A DNA stretch of 22,749 nt from Cyclostephanos tholiformis (GCA_036939975.1 JALLPB010000140.1:1-22749); one strand, 5' to 3'. Counted from the stretch's first letter, positions 11,963 to 20,419 are shown. Notes: a model not told the origin generated them from the letters alone. Program-made: numbers and translations.

Positions 11963-12286
11963 TGGTGGACAGATTTTCGTAAGTATGTATGGTAGGATAT
12001 CGTATCTAAGTACTTAGGCTCCATCCCACATCACAACATGCCTCTCTCGCTGGAAAAAAAAAAATGTCAACTCCGACTTTATTATCATCACCAACGAAGA
12101 AGAAAAACCAAGACCGTCAAGACTCAAGACTCTCTCAGAGCGGGAATCGAATATGACAACATCATAGATAGAGCAGCCACCGCAGCCACACCACACTACT
12201 TCCAAGCTCATAAAATCAGCAATCGCCATCCCGCAACAACCAACAACCACAGCCAAGTCTCCGTATCAACTTCCTTCCTTCAGAAA
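11963..12286. promoter_or_regulatory. divergent region between ALG8 (-) and the short secreted-type gene (+)
   Basis: This 324-nt stretch should contain both promoters and 5' leaders. It has an A-run (12053-12063) and a CA-rich leader near 12170-12260. From 12038 to 12286 it stays open in the frame of the downstream gene, but the encoded peptide is Lys/Arg/His-rich and lacks a signal peptide, so I treat it as leader. No core promoter element is clear. Confidence 0.4.
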
Positions 12287-12580
12287 ATGAATCGCCTTTT
12301 CGCAAACCTCATCGTCATCGTCATATCGACGGCCGTCCCATCGTCATCCGCCCTGCTCTTCTCGCCATTACTCCTGGCCTCCAATCCTTGGGGCGTCGCG
12401 GAACGTCGTGCCGGTGCCTCCTCGAATGCGCCGACTCCGCAGATACCTCGAGTCAAAAGTTCATCTACGGTGCCAAACTTTGCCCACGATGACGATTTGA
12501 TGCGATACAAGCACGAGTTGATGTCGGATATATACGAGAAGTCTCTAAATCGAGGTTTCATCGGCGGCAGAGTCAATTGA
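12287..12580 (+). CDS. short secreted or plastid-type protein of unknown function (97 aa)
   Basis: I do not recognise this protein. The chosen start gives MNRLFANLIVIVIS, a clear hydrophobic signal peptide ending near SSSA (A22), followed by LLFSP, which may be a weak plastid-type cleavage motif. The mature part is short. A Ser/Pro-rich spacer (about 40-65) leads to a compact charged segment at 68-92 (DDDLMRYKHELMSDIYEKSL then NRGFIGG) that could form an amphipathic helix. An in-frame upstream ATG (12038) would give 180 residues but would bury the signal peptide behind 83 basic residues, so it was rejected as the start. An AATAAA lies downstream at 12714-12719. A small luminal or membrane-associated plastid subunit is one possibility, but nothing proves it. 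Confidence 0.6.
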   Translation: MNRLFANLIVIVISTAVPSSSALLFSPLLLASNPWGVAERRAGASSNAPTPQIPRVKSSSTVPNFAHDDDLMRYKHELMSDIYEKSLNRGFIGGRVN

Positions 12581-13388
12581 ATGTGTAATTCTTCCGAGTC
12601 AGCCCCGAGAGGCCCCTTTTGTAAATATCTCGCAGAAACCATATAGAAAAGTAGATATAGACACATGCATATAGAAGAGATGACATGGAGACGTGCACGA
12701 CGCACCATAGAGAAATAAACTAAAGATAGCAAACAATTCAATTTATACAGCCAATAGGAATATGCATGGCACATACCCGAGACGATCGTCTATCAACGAC
12801 GGCGATGACGTATATGAGCAAACTCATTTTAACGTTGTCGATTACTCATATCGATTGGGCCATGTTCCATCGTCCGACTAGTGCGCAATGACCAGTTCAC
12901 GTCGGCTTCCTTCATCGCAACATGATTCAAAGCCATTGTCAGTAAATAACTGGATTCGGGTTCTATTGTGAGAACTTTCTAGATTTAGCAAGGCCGTTCG
13001 CAATAATTAACTTGTCGACCCAGCTTCGCAGACACGAAAATTCCTTTTTGGTGGACCTAGACAGCTGCCCTCACGTTATCCCCTACATCTATCGTCGGTG
13101 TAAACAATAATTGGCAGTAGAAGTAGCAGTAACCGCAAATGGAAAGTAGCCGGGCCAACATCGACGCGCGCGAGAAACTGGATGATATGGTCGAGGATGC
13201 GCATATTATTTCGTGATATCGGTTATCTGAGAGGAGGCTTTGAGGACCATCCTTGAAGTACATTTACAGCAGTGGCACGTCCGACTCTCCTTCACGATTG
13301 CATCGCCATTCGTCTTAAGGATACGTCAAAAAATATACGCCGTTGACGTAGGAGAAATCCAACGATGACATGTGAAAAGGCTCCGACA
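12581..13388. other. intergenic region without a supported gene
   Basis: The 808 nt between the short secreted-type gene and the calpain stop hold only weak ORFs. Visible elements are the AATAAA at 12714-12719 and a perfect 12-nt palindrome AGACGATCGTCT (12780-12791). I saw no tRNA-like cloverleaf and no coding similarity. Confidence 0.5.
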
Positions 13389-15014
13389 TCACCTCAATCC
13401 ATGGCGACAGACGGCAAGGATCTCTTTCATGCATGAAAGATTTACACTGTACATGCAGTCGGGTAAATCCTCGGAAGAGCTACAATCCGTACCGCAAGAA
13501 TGACCGTCGTGGCATGGCGTCAGTGGACCGACCAGCGTGACAATTGGAAAATACCGATAAAATGAGGCAAATCCCATGAAGAAAATTCCATCCTCGCATG
13601 CGATGGACGCATCGTTCGAATGATTAGCGCTTCCTCGCCAGGTCACACGACCTGTCGAATCGCACCTGATAAAGCAATCGTTCTCGATGAGCAATCGTCG
13701 CGCCACCGCACTCTCCGCCTCGTGCCACAACGACGAGCCGACGCCGAAATCCCGTCCTGTGTAAGGACCACGACCGTGCGGATTACGAAGGCAGACCAAC
13801 CGGGACGATGCCGCCTTACCGATCCAAAGCAACGAATAGCCGTGATTGGAATGTAGACCATCGATGTTTCGTCGGCAATGTGCCACTCGTGCGTACGAAC
13901 CCTGCGTTTCCAGGAGAGTCTCGTATGCTTCGTCAACCTCGTCGTCCCGTGAGACGTTGTCTCTATTATTATTATCATCATAGCATCCACCTTCCCCGAA
14001 GTGGAGCTCGAGCGCCACGGGAACGCCCGTAAGCAGCTGCAATGCACGTGCCGGATGTCGATAGAGACTATTGAGCTTGTAATATCCATCGAGCGACGCG
14101 TACGATCCTTGCAATTTCACGTACGCCTTCTCGAGCATGCGTATCCATAGGTCCCGCGATATCGAGGAATGCAACGACGGCGAATCGTCGATGTCTTCAT
14201 TTGCGCATAGGAGGTAATCGTCCAGAAGGAGATATCGTCGTCGACCCCCCGGGAGGTATACGCGTATACTATACGCCCCGCAAGTACGCATGCACTCCTC
14301 CGAATCTTTCCCGAATGCGTCGCGTATATTCTCCGGCCAACAAGCGGCGACGGATGCGAATATGGAACAAAAGCCGCAATTTCCCACCTTGCCCTGTAAA
14401 ACGTTCCTCGGATCGATCGAGCCGGGAGAGGAGAAGATTTCGTACCCACGCCCATCATCGTCCATCATGGAGGATGCCCGTTTCCATACCCACTCGGTCG
14501 CCCTCGACGCGAAGTGGGATACGCGCCTCGCCCTCTTGCCACCGCACGATGTGAAATCCTCGCAATTCGACGGCGTGATTATGCCGGGTCGGAGATGCGT
14601 ATACTCCCCTCCCCCCCCAACGGCGAGTGATATTACCGTCCCGGGAAAGACGGGGAATTCACGATCCACGAATCGCTTCCTCCCCGACTCGGCACAATGA
14701 CGCATCACGCGCGGGAGGGGATCCTCATCGTGGAGTTTTAGACCCAGGTATTCCTCGTATAGCGCGCATCCTCCCCCGAGTATATTCGCCGCATCGCATT
14801 CCGTCCACGAACCATCGCCGTCGTCGTCCTCGCGTCCACTTTCGACCTCCACGTCGAATACGAGTCCCTCGCGACGACCGTCGATCGTGGCGGCGCACCG
14901 GTGGGGAACGAGGGGTATCGCCTCGATTACGCCCTCGTGGCGGGATAATATATCGAGGACGGCTTTACCCATCGTCGCCAATTTATCATCTTTCGTCCCC
15001 GAGTCATTAGTCAT
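13389..15014 (-). CDS. calpain-family (C2) cysteine protease
   Basis: Probable intracellular papain-fold protease of 541 residues, single exon. The calpain core shows a FVDREFP entry motif (about 115-121), the catalytic Cys C213 in LQGKVGNCGF, the catalytic His H391 in SNHGYSLL and the catalytic Asn N411 in CLRNPHG, so the full Cys-His-Asn triad is present. Differences from the usual motifs are Gly in place of Trp after the catalytic Cys (GNCGF against GDCWF) and RNPHG instead of RNPWG. These suggest a divergent member whose activity or substrate may differ. I see no EF-hand or membrane region. The N-terminal 80 residues and the Cys-rich tail (about 500-541) are unassigned. Only 23 nt separate the ATG from a transposon end at 15038, so the native promoter is displaced or the original 5' end is lost. 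Confidence 0.85.
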   Translation of the reverse strand: MTNDSGTKDDKLATMGKAVLDILSRHEGVIEAIPLVPHRCAATIDGRREGLVFDVEVESGREDDDGDGSWTECDAANILGGGCALYEEYLGLKLHDEDPLPRVMRHCAESGRKRFVDREFPVFPGTVISLAVGGGGEYTHLRPGIITPSNCEDFTSCGGKRARRVSHFASRATEWVWKRASSMMDDDGRGYEIFSSPGSIDPRNVLQGKVGNCGFCSIFASVAACWPENIRDAFGKDSEECMRTCGAYSIRVYLPGGRRRYLLLDDYLLCANEDIDDSPSLHSSISRDLWIRMLEKAYVKLQGSYASLDGYYKLNSLYRHPARALQLLTGVPVALELHFGEGGCYDDNNNRDNVSRDDEVDEAYETLLETQGSYARVAHCRRNIDGLHSNHGYSLLWIGKAASSRLVCLRNPHGRGPYTGRDFGVGSSLWHEAESAVARRLLIENDCFIRCDSTGRVTWRGSANHSNDASIACEDGIFFMGFASFYRYFPIVTLVGPLTPCHDGHSCGTDCSSSEDLPDCMYSVNLSCMKEILAVCRHGLR

Positions 15015-15037
15015 CGTGCGGCACGCGGATGTTGTAC

Positions 15038-15063
15038 TAGAATAGACCTGACGAGTTTCGTGG
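15038..15063 (+). repeat. left terminal inverted repeat of the transposon
   Basis: The first 15 nt match the right end exactly in inverse orientation. The next bases differ by a short indel before a shared TTCGTGG. A second 17-nt copy of the CCTGACG motif abuts it at 15064-15080 (14 of 17 identical). Confidence 0.85.
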
Positions 15064-15391
15064 CCTGACGGATTTCGTGCGTGATATCTGGCAACCTTAC
15101 TAGGTGACTGCTAAGTAAAAAATCACAAACTTCATAATTTTATTTCTCACTCAGTTTTTGGACTTAACAAAAGTTCGACACATGAAAATGACCGGCTTCT
15201 TATGATCTTTCCGAATCTTAAATAAAAAGGAAAAAAAGAAACATGGGAGAAACCTGGTGGAGTCTGAGACGGCCTCCCCCGCCCCCTCTTACCAAAAATC
15301 TCCACGGACCTGGTGGATTTGATGCCATCGTCGGAATAAACCAACCACACCCTGCCGAGAGAGAGTGAGCGTGTTATTATTATTACATATC

Positions 15392-18106
15392 ATGGCCAAG
15401 CGAAAGCATTCGCCTTTGAAACTGGGCACTATCAAGTCTTATTTTTCAGTGATTCCAAAGCCATCACCAAAGCGACCACGAGGTCGTCCTCGCACACAGA
15501 AGGAGCCAGAAGCAGAAGTCGTTAATGTTGAGGAAGGTAATAATAATAACAACGATGAGGCAAAGCAGGAAACCTCATCTGTTCGAAAAGGTGCATCGTA
15601 TATTAATTACAAGGATACGAATGTGGCCGCTGCTCTGAGAGAGAATGTCGAATTCTTTTTGGCCAATGGGAGAATTATGACCGCCTTCCATGCAGATTTG
15701 TCTGACCGGCCATTCATGCATATTCCTCCGTCGACTATCCGCGATCAAGCTAAGATCAAGAAGAATAAATTATTGGAAAAAGCGAAGGCACCCACACCAT
15801 CTCCTCGCCTCAATTCTGGTCAAAATGAAATCATGCAGCAACCCCCCCCTCGTACAAGGAAGTGCTTGACAAATATGATGATGCGAAGCTTCATTGCTCA
15901 CACAATCAAGTTCCGCGATGAGGCGCAGAATGGAATGTCACGAAAAGAGGTAATTCAATTCATTGTGAAATTGACGGGAGCAAACGAGAAGAAGAGTGAG
16001 AACCATTTTGATTGGATGATTCGCAAGCAGCATCTCCCAGAGCTGAAGAATTATGGCCGAGTCCAAACAGCTCAAGCAACCACTACCAAGCGTGCATGCA
16101 TCCGCGTTGAACAACAGCTTCGCTGGCACAATGCAATTGAGAATATATGGGAAGAGCATCGTCTCTTCAACCAACCAACTGATGAATTCCTCGCCCTTCA
16201 ACCACACTTTCAGCTGAACTTGGACGAGACTTGTGTCATGGCATGCATCACCACTGGTAATCTCAAAATTGTTGGCTCGGCAGCAGTGAAGAAGCATGAG
16301 AAAACTACTAACGATAACAGGGAGTCAATCACAATTGTGAGAATTGGCTCTGCATCGGGAGCATCTGGGCCCTGGATCATTCTCATTAAGAGGCAGACGG
16401 AATTGGAGAAGCAATCTCCATTCCGAAACTTGGAGAAGAAATTCCCAAATGTACCTCCTGGTAGTGTGGTAATCCCAACACCTATTGCGTACATGACCAA
16501 CGACACTTGGATCAAGATCGCTCCTATCATCGGCAAGGGTATTCGAAACATGCCAATCATTAAGGATCACCCTGAATGGAAGGTTTGCTTGACGCTTGAT
16601 AGGTTCAGCAGTCACTTGGTACCAGAAGCCCTTCCATCATTTACGGATGCATTAATCGAGGTCGTCAAAGAGGAAGGTGATACATCACAGGTCAATCAAG
16701 CATACGATCAGTCGGTTGCGAAAGAGGACAAGAAGCACATCAGCGCTGCCCTCGACAAAGCTCGGTCCGTCCAAGTGCTTAATCAGGAAACTGTTGTGGC
16801 TTCATGCATTTATGCACTTAACCTCGTCCCTGCGGAGTCATGGGTGTCATCGTTTAAGAAGGTGAATCTACATCCACACCACAGGGTGGACTTCACTGCT
16901 TGGTGTAAGAAAATTGAATGCAAACTTAAAACGGGAGAGCAATTTTTCAAGAACAGGGTCGGTTTATGGGATGCGATGCCTGCTTTTTGGAAAGCCATGC
17001 CTCCTGAGCATCGTCATGAGGTTGTGGCAATGATCGATAGATTTTATGAAAACTCGAAGGCAGAAGGAGAGAATGATTCACCGTGGATATTCAGCAATGT
17101 CTGTCAACTAATTCAGTACGTTGCAATCGATAATATTGAACAGTTGCGGGGATGCTATCTAACTACCAAAATTGATCCTACTATAATGGTTGGTGAGCCG
17201 AATAGAAAAGCAGTATTTGAAGCAGAAGCTGCAGAGGCCGAGAAACAAAATGCGTCACTTCTATGCAATTACAGCTTCTCGTGGAAGCCAAAGAGGCACT
17301 TGGACGCCATCGCAAAGGAACGCAAAATCAATGAAGCAGCCAACACAACAAACAAGAAGATGACGGCCGCTAATGAGTTTTTCAACCACATCACCAATTT
17401 TGTTTCTCGGAGTCATTGTACAAAAACAAAGGGACGTCAGTTCTTGGAGCCAAAGGGGTATTTGAATGTTGAGGTAACTGATGACCAGCACTACCTTTTG
17501 CAACCAACACCAGCGGATGTTCTTGTGGGTAGTATCCTAGATGACTCAATTGGAATAAATGCAAAGAAGAAGATTGCAAAGCGTCGTATTGATTTCATTA
17601 CGGGCAACGTTTCTAGCTACTGTCGGTCATTGAACAATCCGAACACTCTTCAACTCATTGTCGACACTAACAAACTTGCCAGTTGTCTTGCTACTATCAA
17701 CAAAAGCAAGGAGTTGGCAAAGGATGCTGCAAGGGAGAAGAAGGCGGCAGAAGCAAACAAGAGGAAGTCTAAAAAGGACCAGGAACAAGTGGAGTATGAA
17801 AGAAAAAAGGCTGAGGTATATGATCAGCTTTCTGCAGAAGTCAGCAGAGGCCTTGCCCATGTTTGTTTTTTGCGCAGAAAAGAATTGCAGAATTTGTTGA
17901 AGTATTATTTCGAAGACAAAACACCAAACCAATATAAGATGAATCGCACCGAACTTGTTAAGCTCGTGAAAGATATTATCGGCAGTAAAGAAGATGAAAC
18001 AAATGATAGCGAGGAGGGCGGTGGTGTGCAGGCAGGAGCAGGAGGACGAGGGCAGCAAGAGGAGGATGACGAAACCATGGTCGGTTTTATGCAGGAGGGA
18101 GTGTAA
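15392..18106 (+). CDS. DDE transposase (pogo/Tc1-like), 904 aa, intact
   Basis: Catalyses excision and insertion of the surrounding element. An RNase H-like triad is visible as D278 (NLDET), D403 (LTLDRFSSHL) and D439 (QAYDQ). The last two are 36 positions apart, giving a DD35D arrangement. The N-terminus has basic nuclear-localisation-like stretches and an AT-hook core RGRP (30-33). The region before D278 (about 150-230) probably includes helix-turn-helix DNA binding. The C-terminal half is longer than in standard pogo proteins and unassigned. A Lys/Glu-rich coiled-coil-like stretch lies at about 775-812, and an acidic, Gly-rich tail ends the protein. The start is the first ATG (MAKRKHSP); an upstream GTG at 15365 is in frame but unlikely in a eukaryote. 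No stop or frameshift interrupts the frame. Codon use is more AT-rich than in the neighbours. Confidence 0.88.
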   Translation: MAKRKHSPLKLGTIKSYFSVIPKPSPKRPRGRPRTQKEPEAEVVNVEEGNNNNNDEAKQETSSVRKGASYINYKDTNVAAALRENVEFFLANGRIMTAFHADLSDRPFMHIPPSTIRDQAKIKKNKLLEKAKAPTPSPRLNSGQNEIMQQPPPRTRKCLTNMMMRSFIAHTIKFRDEAQNGMSRKEVIQFIVKLTGANEKKSENHFDWMIRKQHLPELKNYGRVQTAQATTTKRACIRVEQQLRWHNAIENIWEEHRLFNQPTDEFLALQPHFQLNLDETCVMACITTGNLKIVGSAAVKKHEKTTNDNRESITIVRIGSASGASGPWIILIKRQTELEKQSPFRNLEKKFPNVPPGSVVIPTPIAYMTNDTWIKIAPIIGKGIRNMPIIKDHPEWKVCLTLDRFSSHLVPEALPSFTDALIEVVKEEGDTSQVNQAYDQSVAKEDKKHISAALDKARSVQVLNQETVVASCIYALNLVPAESWVSSFKKVNLHPHHRVDFTAWCKKIECKLKTGEQFFKNRVGLWDAMPAFWKAMPPEHRHEVVAMIDRFYENSKAEGENDSPWIFSNVCQLIQYVAIDNIEQLRGCYLTTKIDPTIMVGEPNRKAVFEAEAAEAEKQNASLLCNYSFSWKPKRHLDAIAKERKINEAANTTNKKMTAANEFFNHITNFVSRSHCTKTKGRQFLEPKGYLNVEVTDDQHYLLQPTPADVLVGSILDDSIGINAKKKIAKRRIDFITGNVSSYCRSLNNPNTLQLIVDTNKLASCLATINKSKELAKDAAREKKAAEANKRKSKKDQEQVEYERKKAEVYDQLSAEVSRGLAHVCFLRRKELQNLLKYYFEDKTPNQYKMNRTELVKLVKDIIGSKEDETNDSEEGGGVQAGAGGRGQQEEDDETMVGFMQEGV

Positions 18107-18117
18107 AAGGCGTAGGG

Positions 18118-18198
18118 TTACGTAGAACAGTACTATTTTATCTACATACAATAGTACTACTATACATACATACAGGTACATACGGTATTATCTACGTA
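18118..18198. repeat. nested inverted repeats after the transposase stop
   Basis: Outer arms TTACGTAGA (18118-18126) and TCTACGTAA (18190-18198) enclose perfect inner arms AGTACTATT (18129-18137) and AATAGTACT (18150-18158). The structure lies between the transposase stop and the inner subterminal motif at 18200. It may form the transcript 3' end or be part of the transposon end structure. Confidence 0.55.
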
Positions 18199-18393
18199 AA
18201 CGAAATTCGTCAGGTAGATTCATATTGGGCTGGAGGGGGCATAAACAGAAAAATGTCCATAACTCAGTCAATACATAAGATATGACAAAAAAAATTGATA
18301 TGGATGTTCCTCAAGGTCTTATCTAACTGTAGGCACTGTTAAATGCATGATTGAACATAATGCCTGGACATAAGAATTTTTCATCGGAGAGGT

Positions 18394-18418
18394 CCACGAA
18401 TGTGTCAGGTCTATTCTA
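18394..18418 (-). repeat. right terminal inverted repeat of the transposon
   Basis: Reverse complement of the left end, with an exact 15-nt terminal match and the final TA at 18417-18418. An inner related motif at 18200-18214 (ACGAAATTCGTCAGG) repeats the subterminal site on this side. Confidence 0.85.
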
Positions 18419-18500
18419 CGGCCTTAAGTTGAGCGTGTGCTCGTGTAAGCATGTACGCACTTCAACATTTTTTTATTTTTTGGACCATGTGTGTCGTAGC

Positions 18501-18501
18501 N
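18501..18501. other. single undetermined base, probable contig join
   Basis: The only N in the window. Homology to the aminopeptidase begins exactly at the following base and is absent before it, as expected if two contigs were joined here with a one-base gap. Confidence 0.75.
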
Positions 18502-18566
18502 AAGGCGAAGCTAGTGGGTTCGGAGCAAAGCTTGTGACCGATTGGGTTCGTAAGCAGGGCGAGTAG
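18502..18566 (+). CDS. C-terminal fragment of a second M17 aminopeptidase copy
   Basis: Encodes the last residues of an M17 aminopeptidase ([20 protein letters not shown] then stop). Against 2444-2508 it matches 62 of 65 nt; the first 55 are identical. Two of the three differences are synonymous and the last changes Asp to Glu, so the copy looks like a functional gene end rather than a decayed one. The sequence diverges completely after the stop codon. The fragment starts at the N, so the rest of the gene is probably missing from the assembly here. It is convergent with the CpeT-like gene, whose stop is 182 nt away. Confidence 0.8.
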
Positions 18567-18748
18567 GAGCAATACTTTACTCATTCCTGTGTAAATCAAC
18601 GATTTTATCCCATATTCTTGGATTTAAGGGTCATGTTTTATGGGCATAAGCACAGTCGGTCTTGTAGTTAGCTGAACTGGATGAGCATTCTTCATCCTGC
18701 TTCATTTAACGCTTTTGTATTCTGCATCTTCTTCCTCAGCACATTTGG

Positions 18749-20152
18749 TCATCTATACCTCTCTCCTAATGTCCACACTAAGTCGGTATTGGCAACTACT
18801 CGTTTCAGCTGAAGACCCAAATCAACACCGATGGTTGGTCGCGGCAGCTCCTTATCTACGGCATCATCCACAAAGTTGGAAACTCTTTTCAATTTGTATG
18901 GAACTCCTCTGCGATTGCCATAAACAAATGGCATAACTGAATCGTCCATTGCAATTTCGGCTTTGTCGTTAATCATCTCAGCTAGTTTGTAATCCGGATC
19001 ATACCCCCGATCATTGATCCAGAACTCGTCCTTCCATATACTCAGTTCATCCTTGATCAATATCCTCTTACCGGGTATCATCGATATGGAATCAACGATG
19101 GCGCCATCCGATCCGGCCTCCATGGTGGCGTGGCACGATATACCCTCCGGGAGCTGCGGTCGAGCCAACGCGCCCACTCCCGTCGATGACTCGCCTGGAT
19201 AAGTTGGATCGATGTCAACGTAATCCCTCGCGTAAAGGTACGGATGATCCGTCGGGTCCCAATTCGGATCCCAGAGCACGTCGCATCCCTCGAGAGGCGA
19301 CGACATCGTGGGCGATCCCACGATTGCTTGTATCCCACCGTGACATTCCTCAACCGCACGACGCCGGGATGTATCGTCGTTCCCCCCCCCCTCCTCCCAA
19401 GCATTCCAGACCTCCCTCCACCAAAGGCACGGTTCCTCGGAAAGCGCGCGCAGTCGCCCCTCGAGGGATGACGAGAGGGTCCTCAGTTCCATCCTCACCA
19501 TCGTCGCGTCGTTGGATTGCGGCGGGACGAATCTATACAATCTAAAGCGAAATATCCGACCCGGATCGCCATTGAAGTAAAACGCCGCGAGGACCCACCG
19601 CGATCGATGTCGTCTTCGTCGTTCACGGCGCGTCCGATGATATTCTCCCCCCCCGACGACTGCGCTCCCGGCGGCACGATGATTGCGCCGTCGTGGACAC
19701 GGCACCAACGTGCAGTGTATGTGCTCGTGCCCACCCCCCTCCCCGGGGGTCAATCCACGTTCGCGATCGCGAACGACCTGATCGTAATTGTCGAAATCCC
19801 CCTGAAACATGGACAGCAGTCGATGGTAATACGCCGAGGAGGAGGAGGACGCGTCATCCTCCTCCTCCTCCGCCTCCTCCTCCTCCCTCGCCGCGACGAC
19901 GCCTTCGCACGATGTATTATCGTCGTCGCCAACGTAAACCGCATCCCCATAACGATGATGATGACGACGACGACGACCACGACCACGATGACGATCGGTC
20001 TCTCCCCACCGAGATGATGCGGCGCTGGACGTTGGCGGGACAATTTCGTGTCGCGTCGTCATCGTGCGCGATGGTGATACCACCAACAACGCTTTCACGA
20101 CATCGCGAGTTCCGCACGCGAGTGAGGCGATTATTAATGAGAGCGTCTTCAT
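18749..20152 (-). CDS. CpcT/CpeT-like chromophore lyase family protein
   Basis: In cyanobacteria and red algae this family attaches or handles bilins on phycobiliproteins; in a diatom the role is open. The protein has 467 residues. A hydrophobic start (MKTLSLIIASLAC) with ALLVVSP near 21-27 may be an organelle presequence. A low-complexity Arg/His and acidic stretch (about 55-106) precedes the domain, about 112-424. Signals that resemble the family are LLSMFQGDFDNYDQV (112-126), AAFYFNGDPGRIFRFRLYRF (189-208), LEGCDVLW (287-294) and the end pattern KDEFWINDRGYDPD..YGNRRGVPYKLKRV (374-424). An Arg-rich insert at 153-186 reads oddly. The assignment rests on pattern recognition. The gene is divergent from the reductase gene, with 267 nt between the start codons. 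Confidence 0.7.
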   Translation of the reverse strand: MKTLSLIIASLACGTRDVVKALLVVSPSRTMTTRHEIVPPTSSAASSRWGETDRHRGRGRRRRHHHRYGDAVYVGDDDNTSCEGVVAAREEEEAEEEEDDASSSSSAYYHRLLSMFQGDFDNYDQVVRDRERGLTPGEGGGHEHIHCTLVPCPRRRNHRAAGSAVVGGGEYHRTRRERRRRHRSRWVLAAFYFNGDPGRIFRFRLYRFVPPQSNDATMVRMELRTLSSSLEGRLRALSEEPCLWWREVWNAWEEGGGNDDTSRRRAVEECHGGIQAIVGSPTMSSPLEGCDVLWDPNWDPTDHPYLYARDYVDIDPTYPGESSTGVGALARPQLPEGISCHATMEAGSDGAIVDSISMIPGKRILIKDELSIWKDEFWINDRGYDPDYKLAEMINDKAEIAMDDSVMPFVYGNRRGVPYKLKRVSNFVDDAVDKELPRPTIGVDLGLQLKRVVANTDLVWTLGERYR

Positions 20153-20419
20153 TTTATGTCGGGGGTGGAACGCGACGCTGTCTCGAGAGGGAGACGGCGG
20201 GCGTTGGATGGTAAAATCGACGTCGACGTTGCCCCCGCCTCATGGATAAAAAAATAATAATAGAGAGAGAGAGAATACACATGGGGACTGAGGAGCCCAC
20301 TATTTTTTACGACTTTTCTCGTAAATAATAGTGACAAATTAATATGACGTCATTAATATTCTCTGACAATACCTACCTACTATATTATTATCGATGATCA
20401 AAATCGAGCACAGCCGACC
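20153..20419. promoter_or_regulatory. divergent promoter region, CpeT-like (-) and reductase-like (+)
   Basis: AT-rich 267-nt spacer between two start codons. It includes an AGAGAGAGAG run near 20262-20272 and several ATTAT/ATAAT stretches. One shared bidirectional promoter is plausible, but no specific site can be named. Confidence 0.4.

Larger units (their letters stand above)
15038..18418 (+). mobile_element. Tc1/mariner/pogo-type DNA transposon with TIRs and TA ends
   Basis: The left end TAGAATAGACCTGAC (15038-15052) is the exact reverse complement of the right end GTCAGGTCTATTCTA (18404-18418). The match continues imperfectly to TTCGTGG/CCACGAA at 15057-15063 and 18394-18400. Both ends carry TA, as expected for a Tc1/mariner/pogo TA target duplication, which leaves GAATAGACC as the element terminus. 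A subterminal motif with consensus CCTGACGRRTTTCGTGS occurs four times: 15047-15063 and 15064-15080 (direct), and 18200-18214 and 18394-18409 (inverted). These are probable transposase-binding sites. The 3.38-kb element carries one intact transposase gene and is more AT-rich than its neighbours. Confidence 0.85.

Noticed and set aside
12280..12774. Minus-strand ORF with hydrophobic stretches opposite the short secreted-type gene
   Set aside because: It overlaps almost the whole plus-strand gene; its C-terminal two thirds are the complement of that coding region and show no family motif.
13057..13263. Minus-strand ORF of 68 residues
   Set aside because: Short, no motif, no signal peptide, and no support from its context.
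15365..15391. GTG start for the transposase
   Set aside because: Eukaryotic initiation at GTG is unlikely; an ATG at 15392 begins the basic, nuclear-type N-terminus.
18200..18224. Right end of the transposon at the inner motif
   Set aside because: It matches the left end only imperfectly in the last ten bases, whereas 18404-18418 matches exactly and ends in TA.
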